Origin: Vibrio ziniensis
GTDB taxonomy: Bacteria; Pseudomonadota; Gammaproteobacteria; Enterobacterales; Vibrionaceae
Length of the DNA stretch: 64,000 nucleotides
Assembly (NCBI RefSeq): GCF_011064285.1
Contig: NZ_CP049331.1
Span: 2,976,001-3,040,000 of the forward strand
Direction: 5' to 3'
Shown in pieces: positions 26,614 to 37,102 of this stretch (positions are counted from its first letter, which is position 1; every line of letters starts with the position of its first letter). A program made the translations under genes and the position numbers. The notes under the pieces were generated by a model. It was given only the letters and a program-made list of their open reading frames with translations, was not told where the DNA came from and made no database searches.

Positions 26614-27780
26614 TTAGTCACTACCAAACAGATCACGCGTATACACTTTATGTGCTACGTCGCTGATTTCATCCACCATACGATTAGAGACAATCACATC
26701 ACAAACCGACTTAAACTGCTCGAGATTGGTTAGTACCGCAGAGTGGAAAAACTCACTTTCTTTCAGTGCAGGCTCGTAAACTACCACTTCAATGCCTTTT
26801 GCTTTAAGTCGTTTCATCACACCTTGGATAGCAGAAGCACGGAAGTTGTCAGAGCCTGCTTTCATAACCAAGCGATAAATACCCACACGTTTCGGATTGC
26901 GTTTCAAAATGGAATCTGCAATGAAATCTTTACGTGTAGTATTTGCATCCACAATGGCTGCAATAATGTTATTTGGTACATCAGCATAGTTAGCTAGTAG
27001 CTGCTTAGTATCTTTAGGTAAACAGTAGCCACCATAACCAAACGATGGGTTGTTATAGTGACCACCAATACGCGGGTCTAGACTTACCCCTTCGATGATT
27101 TGACGAGAATCCAGCCCGTGTGTTTCAGCATACGAATCAAGCTCATTAAAGTAAGATACACGCAGTGCAAGATAAGTATTGGAGAACAGCTTCACCGCTT
27201 CAGCTTCCGTTGAATCAGTAAACAGCACTTCGATATTTTCTTTAATCGCGCCTTCAACTAACAAGTTAGCGAACATTTGAGCACGTTCACTCTTTTCACC
27301 AACAATAATTCGTGATGGATGCAAGTTATCATACAGCGCACGCCCCTCGCGTAAAAACTCTGGCGAGAACATAATATTATCACAACCAAATTCTTCGTTT
27401 ATGCGAGCGGTATAACCGACAGGAACCGTTGATTTAATCACCATCACCGCATCAGGGTTAAGAGCCATCACATCTTTAATAACAGATTTCACAGATGATG
27501 TGTTGAAATAGTTCGTTTCGACATCGTAATCAGTAGGAGTAGCGATAATCACATAATCCGCATTTTTGTACGCCAGTTGTTTATCTAGTGTGGCAACAAA
27601 ATTTAAAGGCTTATTAGCAAGAAAATCTTCAATTTCTACATCAGCAATAGGAGATTGTTTGTCGTTCAATAATTGAACTTTTTCTTTAATAATATCTAAT
27701 GCAACAACTTCATGGTTTTGAGCCAATAACATTGCATTTGATAAACCAACATAGCCTGTTCCGGCAATGGCAATTTTCAT
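26614..27780 (-). CDS. ugd: UDP-glucose 6-dehydrogenase (copy 1)
   Basis: NAD-dependent oxidation of UDP-glucose to UDP-glucuronate. 388 residues with the [10 protein letters not shown] dinucleotide-binding loop at residues 7-16 and the catalytic cysteine in [12 protein letters not shown] near residue 250. It is closely similar to the second copy at 52426. It is the last gene of the long O-antigen operon, where UDP-GlcA also feeds the hexuronate epimerase gene at the operon head. A 300-bp AT-rich gap separates it from the preceding gene, so it may have an extra promoter. Confidence 0.93.
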   Translation of the reverse strand: MKIAIAGTGYVGLSNAMLLAQNHEVVALDIIKEKVQLLNDKQSPIADVEIEDFLANKPLNFVATLDKQLAYKNADYVIIATPTDYDVETNYFNTSSVKSVIKDVMALNPDAVMVIKSTVPVGYTARINEEFGCDNIMFSPEFLREGRALYDNLHPSRIIVGEKSERAQMFANLLVEGAIKENIEVLFTDSTEAEAVKLFSNTYLALRVSYFNELDSYAETHGLDSRQIIEGVSLDPRIGGHYNNPSFGYGGYCLPKDTKQLLANYADVPNNIIAAIVDANTTRKDFIADSILKRNPKRVGIYRLVMKAGSDNFRASAIQGVMKRLKAKGIEVVVYEPALKESEFFHSAVLTNLEQFKSVCDVIVSNRMVDEISDVAHKVYTRDLFGSD

Positions 27781-28080
27781 TATTACAACCCATATCTTAT
27801 CTATTTATACGTTAATAACTTCATAATTAGTTAAATCTAACACCAAGTCTTCAGTAAAGGTTAATTTAAATCGAAAGGGATACAAATAATACTAATCACT
27901 CAACAATAACACTATTGGGCAAGAGTCATTCTCATAAATAGTTAGTTTATTAATACAAAGTTTCAAAATATTTAAAGAAACTAACCATATCAGGAATAAT
28001 CATTGTTTCTGAAAGAAAATTAAAATATCAATAAATCAAACTAAATAATTTATCATATCCAAGTAAAAAATATAGAAAAA
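27781..28080. other. 300-bp AT-rich gap inside the O-antigen operon
   Basis: Very AT-rich, no ORF above background and no recognised repeat. It may hold a promoter for ugd. The adjoining glycosyltransferase genes are likewise AT-rich. Confidence 0.4.
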
Positions 28081-28827
28081 TCACTTTCTAAAAAAAGCCC
28101 GCCAAGCATAAAAACAAAAACATTCAAGAGATTTTAGTAAACTCAATTTCTCTATTTTTCTATATATTTCCCATTGCCTTTTCGCCTTTCTGAACTTGTT
28201 TCTAGAAATAGAATTAGGGAGAATACGATATTGAGTTAAAACTTCAGGTAAAGGATAAGCTTCTACTCCCGTTTTAAGCAGTTTTAACCATAATCCGTAA
28301 TCCTGACCAGTACGAATTAAAGGCATCGATATATCATCAAATGCACTACGTCTGAGCATTACTGTCGAACAACCTAATGTTGCCTTTTTACGTAGCATAT
28401 CTTCATAGGTAACAGGTTGACTTAAATGAGTATCAACTCTTCTTTGCAATGGTATTCCATTTTCATCAATTAGCTCATAGGCTGTAAATGAAAAATCAAT
28501 ATTATTTAATTCCATGAATTCAACTTGCTTAGAAAGCTTATCAGGAAACCAGATATCATCGCTATCAATAAAAGCAATAAAGTCTCCACTAGATGCCTCT
28601 AAAGATTTATTACGAGAAACTGCAGCTCCGGAGTTCTTCTCATTATTTAATATTTTTACTCTTCTATCAGATATTGATTTAAGAAAACTAATCGTATCAT
28701 CGCTTGAACAATCATCAGTTACAATCCATTCATAGTTAATGTATTCTTGTAATAATATCGAATTATATGTTTCACGTATTACATTTTTACAATTGTATGT
28801 AGGGGTTATTATAGAAACCAGCTTCAT
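28081..28827 (-). CDS. family 2 glycosyltransferase
   Basis: A 248-residue GT-A fold transferase. The start was placed at MKLVSIITPTYN, since the extra 17 upstream residues do not fit the family. It has the VSIITPTYN strand, the DDCSSDDT segment and the metal-binding FIDSDDIWF motif near residue 90. The C-terminal 40 residues are basic and hydrophobic, suggesting peripheral membrane attachment. It transfers an unknown sugar during O-unit assembly. AT-rich like its neighbours, a sign of foreign origin. Confidence 0.88.
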   Translation of the reverse strand: MKLVSIITPTYNCKNVIRETYNSILLQEYINYEWIVTDDCSSDDTISFLKSISDRRVKILNNEKNSGAAVSRNKSLEASSGDFIAFIDSDDIWFPDKLSKQVEFMELNNIDFSFTAYELIDENGIPLQRRVDTHLSQPVTYEDMLRKKATLGCSTVMLRRSAFDDISMPLIRTGQDYGLWLKLLKTGVEAYPLPEVLTQYRILPNSISRNKFRKAKRQWEIYRKIEKLSLLKSLECFCFYAWRAFFRK

Positions 28828-28918
28828 AATAATAAATCTCGACAAATAAATACAGACCGTGTACTTAGTCACTAACAATTTTATGGAAAATCATGTCAAC
28901 AACAGTATTAAATAGATT

Positions 28919-29686
28919 TTAACCATCAATTTTCTTAACCCAGTAATCAATATCTGTAGTTAGCATTCTATATTTTCTTTTCAACTTTATAAGAAGGTCA
29001 CTGAAAGAGATATTTCTATGTTTATAGCAATAAAAGTCAGCTCCTTTCATTCGGCTATTATTCTTTTCCAATGCATTAAAACTAATGAAATCCTTACATT
29101 TCCACAGTGCGAATGGTAGATATATTTGATCTCTCTGAACCCCACAAGAAAAAAGCTCCCACCACAACTTCATCAAATTATCTACATTATCATTATGCTT
29201 CCTATAAATAACATTAGCCTCATATAAACCATCAAAAATATAACCGGAGTTTTGAAAGTCCACAATTAATTCTGATAGCTTTGGAATGCTTTCATCAGGA
29301 AGTCGTCTCATCCACAAGTTGGCCGCCATTTCCTGAATCACATTTTCTCTATGAGGGTGAGAATAGCATTGCATATCATAACAAATCGATGCTTCCATAA
29401 AGCTATCTAAGGATTTTACTATATCAACATTGCCATCAATATAAATGCTATCTTTATATTCATTTAGAAAGTAATGCGGAAAAAATTTAATATATCTATT
29501 TTTCTTAACATTACTATCAAAATCCATATTTTTGATAGTTTTTAGTTCCCAAGGAGGGGAATATAAAACATTATCGGAGTCAGAAAACAAAATGTAATCA
29601 AATTTTTCTTTATCCACAGCAGTCAAATTCACAACTTTATCATAGTTACCGAATATTGCTGTATATATTACTGTTTTATTTTTCAT
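28919..29686 (-). CDS. DUF616-like glycosyltransferase-domain protein
   Basis: A 255-residue protein with the pattern seen in DUF616 (plant TOD1/MUCI70-related) proteins: TVIYTAIFGNYD at the start, FDYILFSDSDN near residue 30, KFFPHYFLNEYKDSIYIDGN near 65-85. The DxD-like IDGN is a likely nucleotide-sugar site. It overlaps the preceding gene by 4 bp. Likely a glycosyltransferase acting on the O-unit; donor and acceptor unknown. Confidence 0.7.
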   Translation of the reverse strand: MKNKTVIYTAIFGNYDKVVNLTAVDKEKFDYILFSDSDNVLYSPPWELKTIKNMDFDSNVKKNRYIKFFPHYFLNEYKDSIYIDGNVDIVKSLDSFMEASICYDMQCYSHPHRENVIQEMAANLWMRRLPDESIPKLSELIVDFQNSGYIFDGLYEANVIYRKHNDNVDNLMKLWWELFSCGVQRDQIYLPFALWKCKDFISFNALEKNNSRMKGADFYCYKHRNISFSDLLIKLKRKYRMLTTDIDYWVKKIDG

Positions 29687-30462
29687 TTAAATACTTTCGG
29701 TCGATGTAACAACATTGTAAAAAGTCTATATTTGATTTTAAAATACATTTGTTTATAAATATCAATCTTAACTAAAATTTGAACAAAATAATTAAAATTT
29801 GAGACATCTATTAGTTTAAAATTATCTCTTGTAACTAAATTACTGACTAGAATATGTTCTAGAAAGATAGCAAGCTTTTTCCTCTTTACAGTATCTAAAC
29901 CTAAAGACTTAAATTTGGAAGCCTTATACCAACCGCCAAAAAACCTTTTAGGGAAAAGCCAACTATCAAGCCTTTCATTATAAACATTTTTATTGCCAAC
30001 ATATAGATCATTAACGTTTATAGGATTGATTTTCAGTTTCTCTGGGACAAATATATTATCAATATAATTGAATTTAAAGTTGGAAAGACAAAAAAAGCAA
30101 GTTGGCACTATTTTATAATCCTGCTTATTTTGAACCAACCCATACAACTCTTGTTTTTTGTCTTTGGAGTAATTTCTAATGATTAATTTAACAAGATATA
30201 CATATAGATATGAATAATGAGAATCAAATATTGTACTATTTAAAAAAAACAAATTACCTTCAAAATATTCATTCTCTCTTAATATTAAATCCAACCCAAA
30301 TTGATAACCAGAAAATTCAAAGAAATCATTAATTCCTGAGTATTTATCACTGCGAGCTGTATCTATATCAATTACTTTTCCTAATCGACTAAGAATTGAA
30401 ATTTCTCTTTTTAAAATGTGAATTGGTTTAGCATGATGCACATAAATTATTGTATTATTCAT
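29683..30462 (-). CDS. unknown O-antigen locus protein
   Basis: A 259-residue protein, no signal peptide. Start MNNTIIYVHHAKPIHILKREISIL hints at a GT-B or sugar-binding fold strand, but no clear donor motif was found. It overlaps the wzy-like gene (8 bp) and the DUF616-like gene (4 bp), so it is part of the same operon and likely involved in O-unit synthesis. I do not recognise the family. Confidence 0.6.
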   Translation of the reverse strand: MNNTIIYVHHAKPIHILKREISILSRLGKVIDIDTARSDKYSGINDFFEFSGYQFGLDLILRENEYFEGNLFFLNSTIFDSHYSYLYVYLVKLIIRNYSKDKKQELYGLVQNKQDYKIVPTCFFCLSNFKFNYIDNIFVPEKLKINPINVNDLYVGNKNVYNERLDSWLFPKRFFGGWYKASKFKSLGLDTVKRKKLAIFLEHILVSNLVTRDNFKLIDVSNFNYFVQILVKIDIYKQMYFKIKYRLFTMLLHRPKVFK

Positions 30463-31639
30463 TGTGTAACTTTATTTTTAAACGATCAATATTGATCAAA
30501 TATGCGATACATAACCAAGGAACTGGATTACCTACAGCGCTTAGAAAAATCAAATAGAAGGCAAATGTGATATATGCAGACTTGAATTCAGACATTTTGA
30601 AAACTTGTAGCACAGGCTTAAATACAATATTAGATAATAGTATGAAACCAATAATACCCATGTCCAATGCTATGGACGCAAAATAGGCAACTGGGCGGAC
30701 ACTTTCATAACGCCCACCAAACCAAGTGTTAAAGTAACTTATATCGTAGGCTGGTATTCCGCTATTATTTAAAGCTATTTTTGAACTGAATTCCCAAAAA
30801 CCAACACCAAATCCAAAAATAGCATTAAACATACTCTTGTAAGCTGCGTACACTGAGATAAATCGAAAACCTGATGCATTCAAGGCCAAACTTACAAATG
30901 AACTAAAATCATCTTGACTTAAGGCTGCATGTAGCAGGTTAAGTGCTCTAGAGCTAGATGAAAGATCACTAAATCCTACGGCTAAAAATAATATACCTAA
31001 AGCTATAACTAACTTTAATCTATATTCCAATAAAAGAAATATAGATATGTATATCAATCCGGTAGCAGAACGAATAAAGTACAAAATAAAGAATGCGATA
31101 AACACATCAAAAATAATTGTAACCTTATGATTTAGAAAAGAATATCTAAACAAAATATATACAAATGTTACTTCGCAAGCTGCTCTAGATGGTTCGCTTG
31201 ATAGTAATGAGATGCCTCTCCCCCCCTCAACAACATCAGTTCCACCTCTTGACATCAGTATATCAATTATACTATCTAGAGCTATAGCATTTGCCAATCC
31301 ACTAAACTGCAATAACCCTAGAGCAAGTAATCCAAAAAATATAAATTTAACTATATTTTCACTAGATCGCTTTCTTTCATTTAATATATATACATATACT
31401 AATAAAGGATTTAAATATGCAAAGATAGATCTAATAACTTCATCTGAGATTTCTTGAAAATACAATGCTCCGTATATTGATGATATAATCATTAAAAATA
31501 TCACCAACATCACATTCTTGTATAAGCGCACCCTTCCTACGAGGAAATAAATTATTCCATAGGGAAAAATCTCAGCCTTGATTAACGAAAATGTAACCGA
31601 AGGAAAGAAGAGAAGTACTTCTAAAAACTTTTTAATCAT
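30455..31639 (-). CDS. wzy: O-antigen polymerase-like membrane protein
   Basis: A 394-residue polytopic membrane protein with about 10-11 hydrophobic segments and a larger periplasmic loop near residues 235-310, the typical Wzy topology. Sequence similarity within Wzy is low, so the call rests on topology and on the presence of wzx and glycosyltransferases in the operon. Codon usage is AT-rich. It would polymerise lipid-linked O-units in the periplasm. Confidence 0.7.
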   Translation of the reverse strand: MIKKFLEVLLFFPSVTFSLIKAEIFPYGIIYFLVGRVRLYKNVMLVIFLMIISSIYGALYFQEISDEVIRSIFAYLNPLLVYVYILNERKRSSENIVKFIFFGLLALGLLQFSGLANAIALDSIIDILMSRGGTDVVEGGRGISLLSSEPSRAACEVTFVYILFRYSFLNHKVTIIFDVFIAFFILYFIRSATGLIYISIFLLLEYRLKLVIALGILFLAVGFSDLSSSSRALNLLHAALSQDDFSSFVSLALNASGFRFISVYAAYKSMFNAIFGFGVGFWEFSSKIALNNSGIPAYDISYFNTWFGGRYESVRPVAYFASIALDMGIIGFILLSNIVFKPVLQVFKMSEFKSAYITFAFYLIFLSAVGNPVPWLCIAYLINIDRLKIKLHNE

Positions 31640-31644
31640 AAGAA

Positions 31645-32934
31645 CTATCTTAAATAAGATTTAAAATCCGTCTTTTTACTTGTCATATCATGAAGAACTT
31701 GATTTTCATTAAAATTAATGTTCATATTATCACCGAAATATCTAAATGAAATATTTCTTATCTTATCTTCTATATCTTTTCTCAAATCGCCACTTACATT
31801 AATGATCAATTTTCCGTATTCAAATTGTTCAGCAAGATAATCTATGCAAATATCTTCTTCAATAGCCAAATTTTTAAAAATATAATACAACGTCAAAGAT
31901 GGATATTCTTTATCATTATAGCCATAAATTTTCTTTCCGACTCTACCGGTTATCTCGCTAATTATTTTGTGACTTCGCCCGCAATCACATTGCTCATCAG
32001 TTAAAATTATTGCATCACCGAGTTCATATCGAATAATGGGAAATGATTTTGAATGTAAATTTGTAACAACAGCTTGACCAGCAATATTTTCCAAAATACA
32101 TGTTTCTTCGTTAATATGCATTTTCCCATGCTCACATTCAAATGCAATTATTCCCGCTTCGGCAGCTCCGTATTCACTTATAATTTTTCTGTCGAAAGCC
32201 TTTATTGCCATTTCATTATAAGAATCATAAATTTTTTCAGATGTACCTTTGACAACCTTTAAATTTTTCAAACTAAGATCATTTTTAACTACAATTTTTG
32301 CGACTTCGTTAATTACAGAACTGTACCCATGAATCATTACGGCATCTTGGTTATTTAAGATCATATTTTTGATGCTATTTTCATCAAAGGTAAATAACCT
32401 CTTCCTATTCAAAAGAATGTCATTAATCTTATTTTTAAATTTATTTTTTTTAGAGTTTGTATATCCCCAAAAATATAGACTCTTACAGTATGGTTTTACA
32501 CCATGCCAACTTAAACCTCTTGCAATAGAGGCTCTGTGGTAAGAATCCCATTCTTCATCTCTTGGAAAAACCAATGGCTCACCACTAGTCCCAGAAGTTT
32601 CGGAATTAAATATTTTTTTGAAATTAAATTGATTTACAGTACTGATTTCATTGATGTTATCTAACAACTCTCGTTTCGTTATAGTTGGCAAAGAGTTTAA
32701 TATATCATATAAATTATCATTTGAATTTAATTCAATCTCCCCTAAAACCTTCAAATAGTAAGCACTATTTTCTTTTGCAAATTCAATTAGATCAAAAAGT
32801 TTTTTCTTCTGTATATCTTGAAGTTCTTCCAAACTAAAGAATTCAGACTTTGACAACTCTTCCATAGCCATATAATAGCTTGGATTTCTAAACTTAACTC
32901 CAATATTATATATTATCTTGTGAAGACTAATCAT
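31645..32934 (-). CDS. PaaK/CapK-like adenylate-forming enzyme
   Basis: A 429-residue protein of the phenylacetate-CoA ligase/CapK family. The signature SETSGTSGEPLVFPRD near residue 110 binds AMP-phosphate, EYGAAEAGI lies near residue 240, and a small zinc-binding-like pattern (ECEHGK, CDCGRSH) is present near 245-320. It would activate an acyl or amino acid through an adenylate. Such enzymes occur in polysaccharide loci and probably decorate sugars with acyl or amino-acid groups; no partner transferase is obvious here. A (TTTA)8 repeat lies about 100 bp before its start. Confidence 0.85.
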   Translation of the reverse strand: MISLHKIIYNIGVKFRNPSYYMAMEELSKSEFFSLEELQDIQKKKLFDLIEFAKENSAYYLKVLGEIELNSNDNLYDILNSLPTITKRELLDNINEISTVNQFNFKKIFNSETSGTSGEPLVFPRDEEWDSYHRASIARGLSWHGVKPYCKSLYFWGYTNSKKNKFKNKINDILLNRKRLFTFDENSIKNMILNNQDAVMIHGYSSVINEVAKIVVKNDLSLKNLKVVKGTSEKIYDSYNEMAIKAFDRKIISEYGAAEAGIIAFECEHGKMHINEETCILENIAGQAVVTNLHSKSFPIIRYELGDAIILTDEQCDCGRSHKIISEITGRVGKKIYGYNDKEYPSLTLYYIFKNLAIEEDICIDYLAEQFEYGKLIINVSGDLRKDIEDKIRNISFRYFGDNMNINFNENQVLHDMTSKKTDFKSYLR

Positions 32935-33036
32935 AAACCACCCTTAAATATCGGTAAAACTTCGATGTATAAAAATATTTTATAAAAAACTCCAAACACC
33001 AATCTACCTTTAGTAAATAAGAACTTAATTCTACTA

Positions 33037-33068
<32 letters not shown>

Positions 33069-33152
33069 TAAGTAATCCATAAATGTATATACATGTTAAA
33101 AAACAATAGTACAATTAATTTATATCTGGCGACGTCATCACGCCTAACATCT

Positions 33153-34085
33153 CTACCTCACATTAGGTAATTTGTACTTATCAAAGTACCCATCCAGATA
33201 ATAACAAATAAATATACATAATAATCTTAGCTCAATCTTAGATAAAAAATAAAAGAATGATTTAATGAAAAACCTATATTTTCTTAAACCAAACTCATAT
33301 TTTCCCGCCAAGTAACCTCTGTTTCTATAGTAGTTCATTTGCAATTTTTCTGGTTTCACTTCCATTTTCAACAATCCAAACATGAATGGTTCATATGTAG
33401 TTTTCGATCTAGGATGATAAACTTTAGCATCGACTACAGTAGCTATTTTTCTTCCACTATTCTTAGCTCTTTTGATATATTCAACTTCATCCCCCCAAAT
33501 AAACATCTCTGATTTCACGAAACCAATATCGCGAACGAAGCTAGACAAGAACAGCGTACCATTGAATGGATTAGCAAGATCAGGGATTAAGCCTCTCTCA
33601 TCCTTTATTAAAATGGCATCTTCCACTGTTTGTATTTCTTTACTAAGACCAAATGATAATTTTTCATTGTTTTCAACGTCGACAACTAGTGGATTTACAA
33701 TATCATAATCTGTATTAAGTAAGGCTGAATAAAGTTTTTCTAACGCATCTGGGTTACATACAGCATCATCATCAGTGAACCAAATAACATCTGCGTCTCG
33801 AGATAAAGCGATTTTTTGTCCTAATGCAAACCCTCCAGCGCCACCAATATTTGCGCCACTGTTTTTATAATGCACTGTAAATTCATTATTGTTTAATTTA
33901 ACATTTCTATCTGAATCATTATTAATCAGACCTTCCTTTAATAGGAGTTCCTTTGTACCATCGATGGAGTTATTATCTACTATAATAATTTCGTCAAATT
34001 TTTTTGTTTGATGTGACAATGACATAATCGACAATAGTAAATCATTTTTTTTGTTATACGTAACTATAACAACTGATATTTTCAT
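33153..34085 (-). CDS. GT2 glycosyltransferase, probable galactofuranosyltransferase
   Basis: A 310-residue GT-A transferase resembling GlfT-type galactofuranosyltransferases: VVIVTYNKK start, DNNSIDGT, then ANIGGAGGF and FTDDDA (DxD motif) near residues 80-100. The order next to glf and the 4-bp overlap (ATGA) argue that it uses UDP-galactofuranose made by Glf. A C-terminal basic region could touch the membrane. The exact acceptor is unknown. Confidence 0.8.
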   Translation of the reverse strand: MKISVVIVTYNKKNDLLLSIMSLSHQTKKFDEIIIVDNNSIDGTKELLLKEGLINNDSDRNVKLNNNEFTVHYKNSGANIGGAGGFALGQKIALSRDADVIWFTDDDAVCNPDALEKLYSALLNTDYDIVNPLVVDVENNEKLSFGLSKEIQTVEDAILIKDERGLIPDLANPFNGTLFLSSFVRDIGFVKSEMFIWGDEVEYIKRAKNSGRKIATVVDAKVYHPRSKTTYEPFMFGLLKMEVKPEKLQMNYYRNRGYLAGKYEFGLRKYRFFIKSFFYFLSKIELRLLCIFICYYLDGYFDKYKLPNVR

Positions 34086-35173
34086 AGTTCTGAAACCATA
34101 TTCAAAGCAGATTTAATCACTAAGTGCATATCTAAGTATTTGTATTCACCTAAGCGTCCACCAAAATGGACATTCGCTTTTGTTTTCGCCAGTGTGCGGT
34201 ATTGTTTGAATAGCTCCATGTTTTTATTATCGTTTACCGGATAATAAGGCTCATCACCGAGCTTCCATTCTGAAGGGTATTCTTTAGTAATCACCGTATG
34301 CTTGGTGCTCACAAAGTCAAAATGCTTGTGTTCAATGATTCTGGTATACGGAATTTGTCGTTCAGTAAAGTTAATCACTGCATTGCCCTGATAATTCTCA
34401 ACAGGCAGTGTTTCCGATTCAAAACGCAGGGTTCGGTACTCTAGTGCACCAAATTGATAATCAAAAAATTCATCAATTGGGCCAGTATAAATGATTTCTT
34501 TGGCAAGCTTGGTTAGCAGTTCTTTGTCTTTCAAGAAATCTACATTTAAGCGCACTTCAATACCGTCAAGCATGCACTCAATCAACTTGGTGTAGCCACC
34601 AATTGGAATGCCTTGGTATCGGTCTGAAAAGTAGTTGTTATCGTAAGTAAAACGAACAGGTAACCGATTAATAATAAAAGCGGGTAATTCGCTACATGCT
34701 CTGCCCCATTGCTTTTCGGTGTAACCTTTGATCAGCTTTTCATAGATATCTCTGCCCACCAGAGAAATAGCTTGCTCTTCTAAGTTTTGCGGCCCAGCAA
34801 CAATTTCTTTTCTTTGTTGGTTAATAACATCTAAAGCTTCTTGAGGCGTTTTCGTTCCCCAAAGCTGGTAGAAGGTATTCATGTTAAATGGCAAATTGAA
34901 AAGTTTGCCTTCATAGTTGGCTAACGGGCTGTTGGTAAAACGGTTGAACTCAACAAAGCTATTAACGTAATCCCAAATGTACTTATCGTTCGTGTGGAAA
35001 ATATGCGCGCCATACTTGTGAACCTGTATACCGTCGTTATTTTCAGTATATATATTCCCACCCAAATGCCCTCGTTTATCAACAACAAGAACTTTTTTGC
35101 CCTTTTTATTGAGTTCGTGTGCACACACAGAACCAAAAAGTCCAGAGCCTACTATAAGAAAATCGTATTCCAT
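34082..35173 (-). CDS. glf: UDP-galactopyranose mutase
   Basis: Flavoenzyme converting UDP-galactopyranose to UDP-galactofuranose. 363 residues with the FAD-binding GSGLFGSVCAHEL loop, GGNIYTE near residue 38, and conserved HIFHTND and GRLGEYKYLDMH segments. ATG 35173 is preferred over TTG 35176, with GAGG 7 bases upstream. The paired GT2 gene overlaps by 4 bp. Galactofuranose in the O-unit is predicted. Confidence 0.95.
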   Translation of the reverse strand: MEYDFLIVGSGLFGSVCAHELNKKGKKVLVVDKRGHLGGNIYTENNDGIQVHKYGAHIFHTNDKYIWDYVNSFVEFNRFTNSPLANYEGKLFNLPFNMNTFYQLWGTKTPQEALDVINQQRKEIVAGPQNLEEQAISLVGRDIYEKLIKGYTEKQWGRACSELPAFIINRLPVRFTYDNNYFSDRYQGIPIGGYTKLIECMLDGIEVRLNVDFLKDKELLTKLAKEIIYTGPIDEFFDYQFGALEYRTLRFESETLPVENYQGNAVINFTERQIPYTRIIEHKHFDFVSTKHTVITKEYPSEWKLGDEPYYPVNDNKNMELFKQYRTLAKTKANVHFGGRLGEYKYLDMHLVIKSALNMVSEL

Positions 35174-35190
35174 CAATGAACCTCAAAATA

Positions 35191-36432
35191 TTAAAAATTT
35201 GGTATTTTTTTAATTTTTATAACAAGCCACATAAAGGCTGTTACCATTATTTCAGTTATTACAACAGACAATGCAGCGCCAATATAATCAAAATAAAAAC
35301 AAAGTGGTAACAGTGTAAATAAACTAATTACTCCAGACAATATCAATATTTTAGTAAATTCTTTCTTGTAACCATGAGTCAAAAGAATCTGAACACCAAA
35401 GATATTACTCAATCCAATCACAATTGGTAGAACACTCATAATTCTTAAAACCGATATGCTTTCTGCGTACCCTTCACCGAAAAGTATATCTATAACAAAT
35501 GGTGCAAATATATACATTGAAATTCCAATAGATAATGTCAATGAGAACTGTAATTTCATTAGATATTTTATCATATTCATTGCATCTAATTGACTATTCA
35601 CCATCAGACTATTTATTCTTGGATAAAATGATGCAGATATTGGTGTATATAACCCCTGTGCTGCTTGTAGTAATTTATTGGCAGATGCATAAATACCCAC
35701 ACTAATAGGGCCTGACAACAATCCTAAAACTACAGTAGTACTTGTTGTATATAAACTTTTAGCCGCTGATGACAAAAACAAATACCAGCCATCATTTAGT
35801 TCACTTAAAACACCATTTACTGTCGGTTTATGCCATGATATCCATTTTCTCTTACTGATTAATGAAAAAGAAAAAACTACAATCATCAATGATGGAATCG
35901 AATTTATTAAAGCAGCAACCCATACATCTTCAGCAGATTTTACAAACAAAAAGAACAATGGAATAATAAGTACTTGGAGAAACAATCTAATAATAGATAT
36001 AGTACCTAACTGCTCCTTACCTTGAAATAGCCATTGTGGAAATAACGCAGCGCCTAATACCGAAAAGTATGCGGAAAATAGCACTATTGACATATCACTT
36101 ATGCTCTCGAACATAAATTTCAAAACAAATATTATTATAAGCCCTATAAGGGTAAGCAATAGCCTGGCTGCTATCACGTTCCAGTAAATTTTACTTAATT
36201 TAAATTTATCATCTTTGTTTTGGGCTATTTTTTGAGTAGCAGACAAATCGAAGCCATAATTAACAAATATAACAAAATATTGTACAATCGCTATACAAAA
36301 AGTAAGCGTCCCATACCCTATTGGCTCGAGAGTCCTAACTAAATATGGTAAAGTTATTAATGGTATTATATATCCAGCAACTCTGATACTAAATAAAGAA
36401 GAAATATTTTTTATTATTGTTTTATCTAACAT
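35191..36432 (-). CDS. wzx: O-antigen flippase
   Basis: A polytopic membrane protein of the polysaccharide-transporter (MOP) superfamily, about 413 residues and roughly 12 hydrophobic segments, with the typical opening TIIKNISSLFSIRVAGYIIPLITLPYL. It flips lipid-linked O-units across the inner membrane. The internal ATG (36432) is preferred, because AGGTG is 5 bases upstream and the N-terminus then resembles other Wzx proteins; ATG 36444 is also possible. Confidence 0.88.
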   Translation of the reverse strand: MLDKTIIKNISSLFSIRVAGYIIPLITLPYLVRTLEPIGYGTLTFCIAIVQYFVIFVNYGFDLSATQKIAQNKDDKFKLSKIYWNVIAARLLLTLIGLIIIFVLKFMFESISDMSIVLFSAYFSVLGAALFPQWLFQGKEQLGTISIIRLFLQVLIIPLFFLFVKSAEDVWVAALINSIPSLMIVVFSFSLISKRKWISWHKPTVNGVLSELNDGWYLFLSSAAKSLYTTSTTVVLGLLSGPISVGIYASANKLLQAAQGLYTPISASFYPRINSLMVNSQLDAMNMIKYLMKLQFSLTLSIGISMYIFAPFVIDILFGEGYAESISVLRIMSVLPIVIGLSNIFGVQILLTHGYKKEFTKILILSGVISLFTLLPLCFYFDYIGAALSVVITEIMVTAFMWLVIKIKKIPNF

Positions 36433-36536
36433 TTGCACCTGCATGTTAACTCAAAAGAAATATCACTTAGTTATTTAAAGTCTATTTTTATATTTAAAAC
36501 ATTAAGGAGCATGTGCTACTTCTGTTCAAATTCTTC

Positions 36537-37094
36537 TTACTTGTTAGCTAAAATTTGATTTAGCAATTTAATGCCAATCCCATTTTGATCTTTAGCCGAT
36601 AGCTGAACAGGTTCTGAGATAGGCCACTCAATTGCTAATGTTTCATCATCCCATTTAATCGAGACTTCAGCACTCGGGTTATAATAATCAGTACACTTAT
36701 AAACAAATTCAGCTTCGTCACTGGTTACATAGAAACCATGAGCAAAACCTTCAGGAATCCACAATTGGCGCTTGTTTTCAGCAGAAAGATATTCACCTAC
36801 CCATTGACCAAAGGTTGGAGAATTTTTACGGATATCAACCGCTACATCAAACACTTCACCAGAAACCACACGTACTAGCTTGCCTTGGGTGTTTTCCGTT
36901 TGGTAATGCAAACCACGTAAAATCCCTTTTTTAGATTTTGAGTGGTTATCTTGCACAAACTGGGTTGGCTTGCCTGTGACTAACTCTTCAAAACGCTTTT
37001 GGTTCCACGTTTCCATAAAGAAACCGCGCTCATCACCAAATACCGTTGGCTCAATGATTTTTACATCAGGAATTTTCGTATCAATAACTTTCAT
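36537..37094 (-). CDS. rfbC: dTDP-4-dehydrorhamnose 3,5-epimerase
   Basis: Third step of dTDP-L-rhamnose synthesis. 185 residues of the cupin fold with VFGDERGFFMETW, catalytic histidine in RGLHYQ and the tyrosine in VYKCTDYY. Part of the contiguous rmlBADC block with rfbB, rfbA and rfbD directly upstream. L-rhamnose in the O-unit is predicted. Confidence 0.97.
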   Translation of the reverse strand: MKVIDTKIPDVKIIEPTVFGDERGFFMETWNQKRFEELVTGKPTQFVQDNHSKSKKGILRGLHYQTENTQGKLVRVVSGEVFDVAVDIRKNSPTFGQWVGEYLSAENKRQLWIPEGFAHGFYVTSDEAEFVYKCTDYYNPSAEVSIKWDDETLAIEWPISEPVQLSAKDQNGIGIKLLNQILANK

Positions 37095-37102
37095 AGTGTG
37101 AA

